Below are positions 46,001-57,603 of a stretch of DNA of 64,000 nucleotides, piece after piece. The notes under the pieces are model-generated. The model was given only the letters and a program-made list of their open reading frames with translations, was not told the DNA's origin and ran no database searches. The position numbers and the translations under genes are program-made. Each line of letters begins with the position of its first letter. The first letter of the stretch is position 1. Source of the stretch: Bicyclus anynana (taxonomy: Eukaryota > Arthropoda > Insecta > Lepidoptera > Nymphalidae); contig NC_069093.1 in NCBI RefSeq assembly GCF_947172395.1, forward strand, positions 13,117,561 to 13,181,560, read 5' to 3'.

Positions 46001-47461
46001 GGTTTTTGAGTAAGAGTTGTGAAAATATTTTTTATTGCGCTTAACTGAGTTAGCGATTTTTTGGCATTTTTTACTCGAGTAGGTGGCAGCATTTGGCAGG
46101 TTTGTTTAAAAATTGTGGCAGGATCGGTAAATTAAAGATGGTCACACTGATCATCGTACAAAAAATTGGCCAGGTACTACTACTTCTACTCTGCTAGACC
46201 GATTCAGACGAGTATAATATTGCGCGGTCGCTTGTGAGAACTTGTGAACGCGTTTTGTGTTTAATAAGTAAATATCACTTAAAATAAATATACTTATAAG
46301 GATTTTATTTATCTAAAAACTTTTACCGGTTTGGCTCGTGATCATTTCAAATTGTACAACAATTTATAGCGAGATTCACTTGGTAAGTAGATAGCTATTA
46401 CGTACTCTTAAAATAGTTTTTTGTAAGTTTTATTATGTTTTATATGATAATTATATTATTAGGTATCCTACTAATAATATAAACGCGAAAGTTAGTATGT
46501 TTGGGTGTTGGTTACTAACTCTTTAACGCCGCAGCTACTGAACCTATGGTTTACCGAGATTTGCAAAAAACTGTTGATTTTGATGGTATGAATGTTTGTT
46601 ACTCTTTCACACCGCGACTACTGTACTGAACCGAATCACCTGAAATTTGAAGTAGAGATAGACTATAGTCTGGATTAACACATAGGCTACTTTTTATCCC
46701 GGAAAAATTCATGGTTTCCGCGGGATTTGTGCAAAAACTAAATTCCAATTCGCGTGCGGCTGGTAAGAATAAATATTCGTTAAGGATGTAGGTATCTACG
46801 TACCTATATACCTTGCTTGCCTATCTATGAACCGGCATTCATACGTGATTCCAACGATACAGCGAATGTTATTGTTTTGAAGAGCTACTGTTTCAAGGTT
46901 AACAAGGAAAACGCTTATCTTTGTTTTATTTTTGTGTCAGACCGCAAATTGTTATATAATCTGCTGTAACCGACGGAGTGTAGGCATTAAGGATACACAT
47001 TAAGTAGATACCTAGTTACTCGTACCTACAGGCACAGTACCTATACCTTTACTATACTATAGGTACAGGGTGCTCGGAAGATCCTATTTAACTAAAGGAA
47101 CTTTTAGAATAGTAAAGCCTAAAGGACCTTTTAGAATAGTAAAGTGCTCAGAATTGTCTCCACATTACCACCGGAAACAATCACAAACTCATCATCTTTA
47201 TCACTATCCTACCCTCAAAAATATGACGATAGTGATTCCGGTATCAGTCCAGAATATTCAAGACTTACTTTGTCACTATTTCACTCAGTTGCTACGGAAA
47301 CGCTAATCATACGCTCCTTGAGTTGTCTAGATACTCGTAGTTAGTTAAGTTAAATAAAAAAAGTTCGATTTCTTCTGTTATAACCTATTATACCTACTTA
47401 GTTCTATATACATTAAATAACGATGTTTTCTTAATTACAGTATATCACTGGAGCAGTCAAT
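43005..47461. other. spacer 2-3 of the reductase array
   Basis: Almost base-for-base like spacer 1-2 over most of its length, including the foldback near 45588-45690 and the Helitron-like piece at 46463-46770. Contains a 60-bp segment (about 43604-43660) absent from spacer 1-2. No independent gene. Confidence 0.7.
46153..46267 (+). promoter_or_regulatory. promoter/leader exon of reductase copy 3
   Basis: Same block as in copy 2 with TATAAT at 46213-46218; the leader ends ...TTTAATAA and the donor is GTAAATAT at 46268. A small insertion (ctactactt) separates the first two words of the block. Confidence 0.62.
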
Positions 47462-48469
47462 ATGGTGAAGGCCAGGAAATGGGTCGTCAAAAAACACTTC
47501 GACGGTGTTCCTAAGCTATCGGATTTTGAAATCGTGGAGTACGAACTGCCACCGCTCAAAGATGGAGAAGTTTTGCTCAAAACCGAGTGGGTCAGCGTGG
47601 ACCCTTACCTGCGTGCGTACAACAAGAATATTCCTGTGCCCTACGACCAGTTTAGATTCCAAGTCGGAGTGGTTAAAGAAACAAAGAATCCCAAATTCCC
47701 AGTGGGTACTAAAGTTGTCACCCACAAGGGTTGGTGCGACTATGTCATTGACAATGAAACGTCACCTGTAGGGCATTTCCCCAAGGCGTTAACATACAAA
47801 TTGCCTAATTTGCAAGGCCTGTCACCTTCATTAGGAGTGGGTGCCGTTGGAATGCCAGGAGTGACAGCCTACTTCGGATTCCTAGAACTTTGTCAGCCGA
47901 AAGCTGGAGAAACAGTAGTCGTAACCGGAGCAGCGGGTGCTGTAGGCTCCCTGGTGGGTCAGATCGCGAAGATCAAGGGCTGCAGAGTCATAGGTTTCGC
48001 TGGTTCTGACGAGAAATGCCAATGGTTAGAAAAGGAACTCGGTTTCGACAAAGCTTTGAATTACAAAAAGGTGGACGCGCAAACAGCTTTGAAAGCGGCC
48101 ACGCCAAAGGGCGTAGACTGTTACTTCGACAATGTTGGGGGCGAACTGAGTAGTACAATCATAAGCCAAATGAATACAAGAGGGAGGGTGGCAGTCTGCG
48201 GCAGCATCAGTGCTTACAATGAGAAAGAGGTGCCCAAAGCATCAATTTTGCAACCGTCCTTAGTTTTCAAGGAATTGACGATTGAAGGATTTAATGTTTA
48301 CCGTTGGGTCGACCGTTGGACGGAAGGGTTCACTCAGTTAGTGGCTTGGATCAAGGGCGGCCAGCTGAAACCAACAGAACATGTCACGGAGGGTTTCGAC
48401 AAACTGTACGATGCGTTTGTTGGAATGCTGGCCGGAGAGAACACCGGTAAAGCTGTCGTTAAAGTTTAA
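47462..48469 (+). CDS. prostaglandin reductase 1-like enzyme, copy 3
   Basis: 335 residues, one codon shorter than its sisters: the Glu codon of TSPEVGHF is deleted (TSPVGHF near residue 102). Otherwise almost identical to copy 2, with R66 in place of S (DQFRFQVGV) and N117 in place of D (KLPNLQG). Cofactor motif and C-terminus are intact. The three changes all lie in the N-terminal catalytic lobe, the part that shapes substrate access in this family, so either functional divergence or early relaxation is possible. Confidence 0.92.
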   Translation: MVKARKWVVKKHFDGVPKLSDFEIVEYELPPLKDGEVLLKTEWVSVDPYLRAYNKNIPVPYDQFRFQVGVVKETKNPKFPVGTKVVTHKGWCDYVIDNETSPVGHFPKALTYKLPNLQGLSPSLGVGAVGMPGVTAYFGFLELCQPKAGETVVVTGAAGAVGSLVGQIAKIKGCRVIGFAGSDEKCQWLEKELGFDKALNYKKVDAQTALKAATPKGVDCYFDNVGGELSSTIISQMNTRGRVAVCGSISAYNEKEVPKASILQPSLVFKELTIEGFNVYRWVDRWTEGFTQLVAWIKGGQLKPTEHVTEGFDKLYDAFVGMLAGENTGKAVVKV

Positions 48470-51400
48470 AGTTTGTAGTAAGTAAAGTAAAAGAAGTTCA
48501 AACATGATTGTTTTTATTTTCCTTCTACCTACCTACCTCAATATTTATTTTTATAAATAGCACCAGCATATATTCTTAATCGATACCGCTGAAAACAAAT
48601 TTAAATTATGTTTATGTAAGTATCGATATATCAGACCTATGTAACCAACGACCTCTGTGTATAGATCGACCTGCTATAATAGTAGGTAACAATATAGCAG
48701 GTGCTTGTTAAGTCAACAATGTCCTGTAAGAGATTTAGATAACGTCCATTAAAAGTTAAGCACTAACCTTGGATTCGTCAGAGGAAGCATTATTTCATCA
48801 TCAAGAAAAGATTTCTGTAAAGTTAAATCAAACTTTGTGAACAATCTTTACCCACGACCGCCTTATTGGAAAAAGGCCGTCCAATCGATTTTATGGTTTA
48901 TCTGAAAAACCATGGGACTCATCTAAAAAAATCATTTTATGTTGCTGAGAATATTGTTTACAACTTTGATCTTTTAGTGAAAGTACCAAAAATAACAAAG
49001 TAATAGTATATCAGTTTTATCATACTATTATCTGCATTATCTTATCTCAGAAAGCGATTTTTATTTGCATCTATTGTAGATGTAGATAAAGTTTGCTATA
49101 CAGGGTCCTCGGGAGTATTTCCTAAAACTGTAGGGTTATAATATTCTTTATGGAAAATTTATTAAAAATGTCTAAGGAACATGTGTTCTAAAAAGAATAT
49201 TTTCGGAGTAAAAATATTTCTTTTGTAATTAGACCTTATATTGTGTCCCTTATATCGCATCCTTATATTTTGACCTAGCCAAGTTTTTCATTGATAAATA
49301 TCATGAAGTAGCTTACCAGTGAAGTGCGGAGTGCCAGTTGCAATATCTCGACGAGACCGACAGGCTTACCACTACGATTACGTATTTTAAAATGCAAGGA
49401 TATAGATAAAGGCGTGGGTTATAGTTATATTATAAAATATAAATATTGGTTCGGTTCATATAAGTGGACTTGTCATCACCTTAAGTTATGGACAATACCT
49501 ACTCCGCAACAACCTGTATATTATTGTACTGTATTTCGGGCATACGTAATATATTTAAGTACTGTTGAAAAAAATAACTATATCTGAAATTATCTATTTC
49601 ACAGTGTTCTAATTTTTAACAGCATGAATTATTGCAAAAAAGAAAAAATTTTTTTTTTCGATTTTCTACACAAAAATGTAAAAAAATAGCTTGCTAATAA
49701 ATATAGTTCTTACTTGCTCAACAAATTGATACACGACGTATTTTTTTACGCTTTACATAAAACAGGTAAATAGGTACGTGCCATTTAATCTTTAAGTGTT
49801 TTCTTTAGCTTATTCCAAAAAATACAATATTTCGCCAAAGCAAAGTAGAACCTAGCTGTACCTATGTAATATATATCTTTTATATCAAAACTTCTAAGTA
49901 AAATAGACCGACTTTTATTTAAAATTTATACACCCGCGTTGACCGAAGATAATGGAGGCAGGCAATAATTTTATTGCTTTTGATAATCTTATCTACCAGT
50001 TATTATACAATAACAAAGAGCGATAAGGCTATTACGTAAGTACAATGATATTATATACTAGAAGTAGAACACTGGCGCATCAAAACTGATTTTTTAGGGA
50101 CGTAACCTATCTATAGTATAAAATTATCATTGATTACGTAACAAAAAATGACCCCTCGCAACTCTTCTTTTTACTCAAAATCTAATTCAATTCATTTATT
50201 TCAAGTTAGATTTAGATTAGTTGGAGTTCAGTAATGTAGAAATTATTTTCAATAAATGAAGCAAATATATGTAAAATTTAAGCATTGATTTTCATGAGGC
50301 CTTTCATTTTCCAAAAACTTTTGAAAATATTAAACTTCAGACACTCATAGTGAATAGCTTCAGTTCTGTGTGCCTACCGCTTTACAATTTTATTTATCAT
50401 CGTCAGTGTGACCATACGTGGCCGTTTCCTTCAATTTTGGCAGGATTAGCCTTATTATTTTAGCGTGTGGCATGATCGGTTAATGTTTCAGAAATTTGGA
50501 AGTTTTTCGAGGTAGGAAATGAATTTCCAATTTCCTATAGGGCAACTAAAATAAAACAGATTGTAGGGAAGTGTCTGACCCTGTGTAGCGTAGCCATCAC
50601 CAGTTGGATATAGTTCGTAGTAGGTATATCCACTATTTGATAACGCAATTGAGTAGTCTCATGTAACAACCCAATTGTTTTAGCCCTTATGCTACAAAAC
50701 ATTGTTTGCTTAATTAGTTGAAAAACGAACAACGACAATGAAAGTGTTTTTTTGTATTCTGAGTTAAAGTTATTCGAACTTTATTGAAATTGTTTACCCA
50801 TTAATTTTAATGTAAAACGAAGCATTACTTTTTATGGTGTGGTCTAATTATTTTTAAATGGAAAGGGTATATTCCAAAAATAGTCCCATATAATCTTGGA
50901 ATATCAATAGCAATCCTAAGAGTAGGAGTACAAGGGATGATTGATTGTTTACCCATTAATTTTAATGGAAAACCAAGCAGAACTTTTTATTGAGTAATCC
51001 GATTTTGATAGTTTATTTATATTGTAAGTTAATAAAAGATGTGTTTATCAAAATAATGGTACTTGAATTAAATATTTTTTCAGTAAAATTCTAATAAAAA
51101 TATAATATTATGTAGGTACACAAGTATATTTTTTTACTTATACCTACGTTAAATAAGGTTGAAATAGTAGATTGTTATACAAGGGGCTAAAAAGACCCAT
51201 TATATACGAGGTATTTTTAGGGCACGAGCTGTAAGGCGAAAGCCGCTAAATGGAAACCGAGTTTATAATGGGTTTAGCCCCGCGTCTTACACTATACTTT
51301 TCACTACGATTGCGAGAAATTAAAATAATTCTGTACAGTATTCAATGTTAAAATTCTTTTTACACACGCAGCTCGCAACTCAATAATAAACAAATAAAAA

Positions 51401-53108
51401 TAAAAATATTTCCAAAGATAAGAACTGCATTTCGTTCCAATTTAAAATTTTTATCAAACAATCAGGGCCTTACATAATTATGTACTCGTATCCACTTAAG
51501 ATAATTATATTTACGAATGAAACTGTTGTATAGTAGGCTAGTACTAATTACTTTAGCCCCTAGAGGCTGAAATGTTTGTTTAACCCTGCTTTTATGGTAA
51601 TATGACAGTGTTTTTGAGTAAAAGTAGTGAAAATATTTTTTATTGCGCTAAACTGAGTTAGCGATTTTTTGGCATTGTTTACTCGAGTAGGTGGCAGGAT
51701 TTTGCAGGTTTGTTTAAAAATTGTGGCAGGATCGGTAAATTAAAGATGGTCACACTGATCATCGTACAAAAAATTGGCCAGTCATGTCTACTCTGCTAGA
51801 CCGATTCAGACGAGTATAATATTGCGTGGTCGCTTGTGAGAATTATCAGTGTTGTGAGTTTTGAGACAACTTGTGAACGTTTTTTGTGTTAAATAAGTAA
51901 ATATAACTTTAAAAAAAAATACTTATAAGGATTTTATTTTTCTAAAAACTTTTACCGGTTTGGCTCGTGTTCATTTCAAATTGTACAACTTACAGCGAGA
52001 TTCACTAGGTAAGTAGATAGCTATTACGTACTCTTTAAATAGTTTTTTGTAAGTTTTATTATTTATTAAATGATAATTATATTATTAGGAATCCTACTAA
52101 TAATATAAACGCGAAAGTGAGTATGTTTGGATGCTTGTTACTAACTCATTAACGCCGCAGCTACTGAACCGATTTGGCTGAAATTTTGAATGGAAATAGA
52201 TTTTACTCTGAACACATGGGCTACTCTTTGTCCCGAAAAATCTATAGTTTACCAAGATTTGCAAAAAATTGTTGATTTTGATGGTATGAAAGTTTGTTAC
52301 TCTTTCACGCCCGACTACTGAACCGAATCACCTGAAATTTGAAGTAGAGATAGATTATAGTCTGGATTAACACATAGGCTACTTTTTATCCCGGAAAATC
52401 CATGGTTTCCGCGGGATTTGTGCAAAAACTAAATTCCACGTGGACGAAGTCGCGGGCGGCTGTTAATAATAAATATTCATTAAGTATGTACCTATCTATG
52501 AACCGGCATTCATATGTGATTCCAACGATACAGCGAATGTTATTGTTTTGAAGAGCTACTGTTTCAAGGTTAACAAGGCAAACGCTTATGTTTGTTTTAT
52601 TTTTGTGTGAGACCGCAAATTGTTATATAATCAGCTGTAACCGACGGCGTGTAGACATTAAGGATACACATTAAGTAGGTACCTTAGCTACTCGTACCTA
52701 TTTTACTAAAGGAACTTTTAAAATAGTAAAGCCTAAAGGAACCTTTTAGAATAGTAAAGTGCTCAAAATTGTCTCCACATCACCACCGAAAACAATCACA
52801 AACTCATCATCTTTATCACTATCCTACCCTCAAAAATATGACGATAGTGATTCCGGTATCAGTCCAGAATATTCAAGACTTACTTTGTCACTATTTCACT
52901 CAGCTGCTACGGAAACGCTAATTATACGCTCCTTGAGTTGTCTAGATACTCGTAGTTAACGATCAACTGTGACATATTATGTCACAGTTTATACTCGAGT
53001 ATCTATTACCTTCGATTTCTTCTGTTATAACCTATTATACCTACTTAGTTCCAGATAAATTAAATAACGATGATTTCTTAATTACAGTATATCACTGGAG
53101 CAGTCAAT
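48470..53108. other. spacer 3-4 of the reductase array
   Basis: Homologous to the two preceding spacers but more diverged, with local insertions (about 50715-50770, 50880-50995) and a Helitron-like piece at 52093-52460 that is closer to full length (ends cgcgggcggctgtt). The ATG of the repeated 84-codon frame is lost here. A perfect small inverted repeat, aactgtgacatattatgtcacagtt, is at 52965-52989. Confidence 0.68.
51762..51896 (+). promoter_or_regulatory. promoter/leader exon of reductase copy 4
   Basis: Block with TATAAT at 51815-51820 and donor GTAAATAT at 51897. It carries an extra segment (ttatcagtgttgtgagtttt) in the leader that is shared with copy 5 and absent from copies 1-3. Confidence 0.62.
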
Positions 53109-54119
53109 ATGGTGAAGGCCAGGAAATGGGTCGTCAAAAAACACTTCGACGGTGTTCCTAAGCTATCGGATTTTGAAATCGTGGAGTACGAACTGCCACC
53201 GCTCAAAGATGGAGAAGTTTTGCTCAAAACCGAGTGGGTCAGCGTGGACCCTTACCTGCGTGCGTACAATCCAAATATCCCAGTGCCATACGACCAGTTT
53301 AGTTTCCAAGTCGGAGTGGTTAAAGAAACAAAGAATCCCAAATTCCCAGTGGGAATTAAAGTAGTCACCCACAAGGGTTGGTGCGACTATGTCATTGTCA
53401 ATGAAACGTCACCCGAAGTAGGGCATTTCCCCAAGGCGTTAACATACAAATTGCCTGATTTGCAAGGCCTGTCACCTTCATTAGGAGTGGGTGCCGTTGG
53501 AATGCCAGGAGTAACAGCTTACTTCGGATTCCTAGAAGTTTGTCAGCCAAAAGCTGGAGAAACAGTGGTCGTAACCGGAGCAGCAGGTGCTGTAGGCTCA
53601 CTGGTGGGTCAGATCGCGAAGATCAAGGGCTGCAAAGTCATAGGTTTCGCTGGTTCCGAGGAGAAATGCCAGTGGTTAGAAAAGGAACTCGGTTTCGACA
53701 AAGCTTTGAATTACAAAAAGGTGGACGCGCAAACAGCTTTGAAAGCGGCCGCGCCAAAGGGCATAGACTGTTACTTCGACAATGTTGGGGGCGAACTGAG
53801 TAGTACAATCATAAGCCAGATGAATACAAGAGGGAGGGTGGCAGTTTGCGGCAGCATCAGCGCTTACAACGACAAAGAGATGCCCAAAGCATCAATTTTA
53901 CAACCATCCATAGTTTTCAAGGAATTGAGGATTGAAGGATTGATTGTTTGGCGTTGGATCGACCGTTGGACGGAAGGTTTCACTCAGTTGGTGGCTTGGA
54001 TCAAGAGCGGCCAGCTAAAACCAGCGGAGCATGTCACGGAGGGTTTCGACAAACTGTACGATGCGTTTGTTGGAATGCTGGCCGGAGAAAACACCGGTAA
54101 AGCTGTCGTTAAAGTTTAA
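53109..54119 (+). CDS. prostaglandin reductase 1-like enzyme, copy 4
   Basis: 336 residues; acceptor at 53087. Cofactor motif as in the others. Distinct at YNPN (53-56), I83, V144 (LEVCQ) and mainly 254-283, where it reads NDKEMPKASILQPSIVFKEL then RIEGLIVWRWIDRW, versus NVYRWVDRW in copies 1-3. Its last 120 bases match copy 1 rather than copy 2 or 3. The change cluster lies near the region that covers the active site in this fold, so altered substrate range is plausible. Confidence 0.93.
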   Translation: MVKARKWVVKKHFDGVPKLSDFEIVEYELPPLKDGEVLLKTEWVSVDPYLRAYNPNIPVPYDQFSFQVGVVKETKNPKFPVGIKVVTHKGWCDYVIVNETSPEVGHFPKALTYKLPDLQGLSPSLGVGAVGMPGVTAYFGFLEVCQPKAGETVVVTGAAGAVGSLVGQIAKIKGCKVIGFAGSEEKCQWLEKELGFDKALNYKKVDAQTALKAAAPKGIDCYFDNVGGELSSTIISQMNTRGRVAVCGSISAYNDKEMPKASILQPSIVFKELRIEGLIVWRWIDRWTEGFTQLVAWIKSGQLKPAEHVTEGFDKLYDAFVGMLAGENTGKAVVKV

Positions 54120-54567
54120 AATTTGTAGTAATTAAAAGAAGTTCAAACATGATTGTTTTTTTAATTGCTACCTACTTACCTCAACGTTTATTTTTGTAAC
54201 TAGCATCAACATATTACCGATACCTTTCAAAAAATATACAATAATATTTATGTAAATATCAATATATTAAACCTTATCAAACCTGAGTAACCAACGACCT
54301 CTATGTACCTACTACAATATAACAGGTACTTGTTCAGTCAACAATGACCTGTAGGAGATCAAGATAACAGTCAACACCATTCAAAAGCTAAGTGCATCTA
54401 ACCTTTGATTCGTCGGAGGATGCAATTTTATTATTTAAATATCAAGAAGTGATAACTGTAAAGTTAATCCAAGTTTGTGAGGTTGCAATCTTGCCTCACG
54501 TCCGCCATATTGGAAAAAGGCTATTAAATAGTTTTTACAGTTTATCCGACAAACTATAGGTCGCATA

Positions 54568-54828
54568 CTCAGACCAATTACCTTCTATTGGACTTGTATT
54601 GCACTCAAACTCACGAACAAAATATTCTATCGTTAGTTTTGAGGGGGACAAGATACACACCAATAAATATATCCTGTGTCCTTTCACTACACACAACTAT
54701 AAATTTAAATCGTTGTACACACTGAGAAATCGATTCTATAGATGCAGTTTGATCATGATCAAATAGTTTTGACAGAGGGGTAACCTCTAGCGAGGCAGGT
54801 CCTATAGAAGGTAGGCGATTGGTCTGAG
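54568..54828. mobile_element. hAT-type MITE copy 3 (261 bp, inside the array)
   Basis: TIRs CTCAGACCAATTA...GATTGGTCTGAG with an 8-bp flanking pair gtcgcata (54560-54567) and gtcttata (54829-54836) that differ at two bases. The paralogous spacers at 38030, 43440 and 48913 show the unfilled site (ggactcatataaaa), confirming insertion after duplication. Confidence 0.85.
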
Positions 54829-55344
54829 GTCTTATATAAAACTATTGAAATATTTTATTTTGAACTTTGGTCTTTTAATAGAAGTAACAAAAATAATAAA
54901 GTAATTAGTATATCAGTTCTATCATAATATTATCTGCATTATCTTATCTCAGAAAGCGATTCTTATTTGCGCCTATTGTAGATGTAGATAAGGTTACCGC
55001 ATTATACATAATAGGGGTGATGACAGTTTTTTTTTAAATTGTAATTAAATTAAGATAAGGCTAATAGTAGACATTTTGTAAAAGTAACAGGATATCTGCG
55101 ATCATTACTTTCGGAGCTTCATGGATTTAAAGGGTCAGATTTTCTTTATTTGGAACGGCTACCTACTACTATCTGCCTATCATTCTTAATCTGTGTATTT
55201 CAGAAAAAAAATGTTAAAAATGCCTTGCTACTAAAAATACTTAGTGTATTTTTCGCAGGTAAGTAGGTAGGTACTATTTTATCTTATTCGACGAAGAAAT
55301 GCTAAAAAAAACCCTAGCTGTAAACCACTTTAAAAAGAAGGTGT

Positions 55345-55885
55345 ATCTATGTAATATTTATTTAAGTATATACACACATAATATAATTATCTTGTAGGAA
55401 ATAGTAGTATGTGACGGATATGACGTCGCTCGATCTCGTGTTGGCTCGTGCCGACGCTAGGTGGCGCGACTTGTTTCCGTAAAGTGTAGGGATTTAGAGA
55501 GGGGTAGCGATCGGTTGGCGGGAACGACTTGCGATATAAGTTGCTCGTTCTACGGTTAGCTCTAGTATGCTCGTGGCGTTCGAGCCGTCGACATTTCTTG
55601 TCGTGTAATTCTTTATGGGTTACTTGGTATAGGCGGGGAGTGTGACTTGAGTGGAAAAGGGATGTTTGGTAACAGTCAAAAGCGCCTTTAACCCTACACA
55701 CACGGTTCACAAGTGCGTGACTCCACTCAAGGTCATTCTCTGCCATTCTAGGGTCTTATTTTGGTTACAGTTTAATTTGTTACTTAAGTTGTCCAAATGT
55801 TGTGAATCATAACTTTTGTTTGACATTAATTTTCTTATATTTTAAATCCACTTTTAAAGCTTCCGCTTAAACTTTTGTATTAAAG
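55345..55885. mobile_element. GC-rich insert of unknown type in spacer 4-5
   Basis: Paralogous spacers run straight through this point, so about 0.5 kb was gained here or lost in them. It is much more GC-rich than its surroundings (55410-55740). The minus-strand 119-codon frame (55387-55746) ends in QHEIERRHIRHILLFPTR but has no recognised domain. It may be a solo LTR or other non-coding element end; termini are not clear. Confidence 0.45.
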
Positions 55886-56308
55886 CTTCTAAAATAGACC
55901 GACTTTTATTTAACATTTACTCACCCGCGTTGACTGAAGATAATGGAGGCAGGCAATAATTTTATTGCTCTCAATAATCTTATCTACCAGTATAAACAAT
56001 AACAATAAGACTATTATGTAACTAAAAATTGCCGCTCGCAACTCTTCATTCTACGCCAAATATAAAACAATTCATTTATTTCAAGTTAGATTTAGATTAG
56101 TTGAAGGTCAGCAAACTATTTTCAATTAATTAAGTAAATATACAGGGTGCTGGGGAGTATTTCCCATAACTCTGGGGTTATAGTCTTTACTGAAAAATAA
56201 TTAAAGTTAAGACATTAATTAGCATGAGGCGAACTTCAGATGAACTTTTGAAAACTTCAGATACCTACTCATAGTGAATAGTATTTGCACCGCTTTGCAA
56301 TTTATCAT

Positions 56309-56438
56309 AATACAAATTGGCCAGTCATGTCTACTCTGCTAGACCGATTCAGACGAGTATATTATTGAGCGGCCGCTTGTGAGAACTATCAGTGTTGTGA
56401 GTTTGAGACAACTTGTGAACGCGTTTTGTGTTTAATAA
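56309..56438 (+). promoter_or_regulatory. promoter/leader exon of reductase copy 5
   Basis: Conserved words ggccagtcatgtctactctg, ctagaccgattcagacgagt then TATATTA (56358-56364), the copy-4-type extra segment (atcagtgttgtgagtttgag) and donor GTAAATAT at 56439. Confidence 0.6.
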
Positions 56439-56600
56439 GTAAATATCACTTAAAATAAATAAACTTACAAGGATTTTATTAATCTACAACTTTTACCGGT
56501 TTGGTTCGTGTTCATTTCAAATTGTACAATTATAGCGATATTCACTAGGTAAGTAGATAACTTACGTACTCTTATAATAGTTTTATTATTTATTCTATGA

Positions 56601-56945
56601 CTACCGGACGACCGCGACTTCGTCCGCCTTAAGACCTCTTTAATCCGGCCCTGACAGTAGTAGGTATAGCTGTAAAAATGGAGTAACTTCTCTCGTTATC
56701 CCTAAATTCCCCTTCACTGCTTTGCTCCTATTGATCGTAGCGTGATAAAAAGTATACGTACTATAGGTAACCTGCCCAGGAGTATAAAGAATAATTGTAC
56801 TTTTTGTTACTATAACGAACATACAGACAGACAGACAGAAATTTTACTGATTGCATTTTTGGAATCAGTATCGATCACTAATCACCCCCTGGTAGTTATT
56901 TTGGAAATATATTTCATGTACCTACAGAATTGACCTCTCTACATA
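56601..56945 (-). mobile_element. reverse copy of the 8.7-kb repeat family, in copy 5 leader intron
   Basis: Begins taccggacgaccgcgacttc and contains aaaatggagtaacttctctc, acagacagacagacag, atcactaatcaccccctggt and cagaattgacctctctac. It sits between the leader donor (56439) and the acceptor before 57583. Confidence 0.72.
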
Positions 56946-57603
56946 CCTATTTGTTTTAGGTATAGATTATATTATTATGAATAATAAATATTCAATAGGG
57001 ATGTAGGTATTAATATCTACGTAGTTACCTATAGGTATACCTTGCTTGCCTGAACGTGATTCCATTTTCCAATGAATGTTATTGTTTTGAAAAGCTGCTG
57101 TTTCAAGGTTAACGAAGAAAACGCTTATCTTAGATTTATTTCTGTTTCAGACCGCAAATTGTTATAGGTATATTCTGCTGTAACCGACGGAGTGTTAAGG
57201 CATTAAGGATACACATAAATAGGTACCTAGCACCTCGTACCTATTTAACTAAAGGAACTTTTAGAATAGTAAAGCCTAAAGTACCTTTTAGAATAGTAAA
57301 GTGTTCAAGATTGTGTCCACATCACCACCGGAAACAATCACAAACTCCCTACGTTGCTCGACCCTACCCTCAAAAATATAAAGTTAGTTTTGACAATAGT
57401 GATACCGGAGAGAAATCCGGAATATTCAAAACTTACTTAATTACTATTTCACTAAGCTGCTACGGAAACTAATAATACATTCCTTGAGTTATCTATTCCA
57501 TATATAACCTACCTTCGATTTCTTCTGTTATTACCTATTATAGTTCTAGATAAATTAAATAACGATGTTTTCTTAATTACAGTATATCACTGGAGCAGTC
57601 AAT

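Larger units (their letters stand above)
54120..57603. other. spacer 4-5 of the reductase array
   Basis: Shorter and the most diverged spacer. It carries a hAT-type MITE (54568-54828), a GC-rich insert at about 55345-55885 that the other spacers lack, a reverse copy of the 8.7-kb repeat family (56601-56945) and the copy 5 promoter/leader. Confidence 0.7.
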
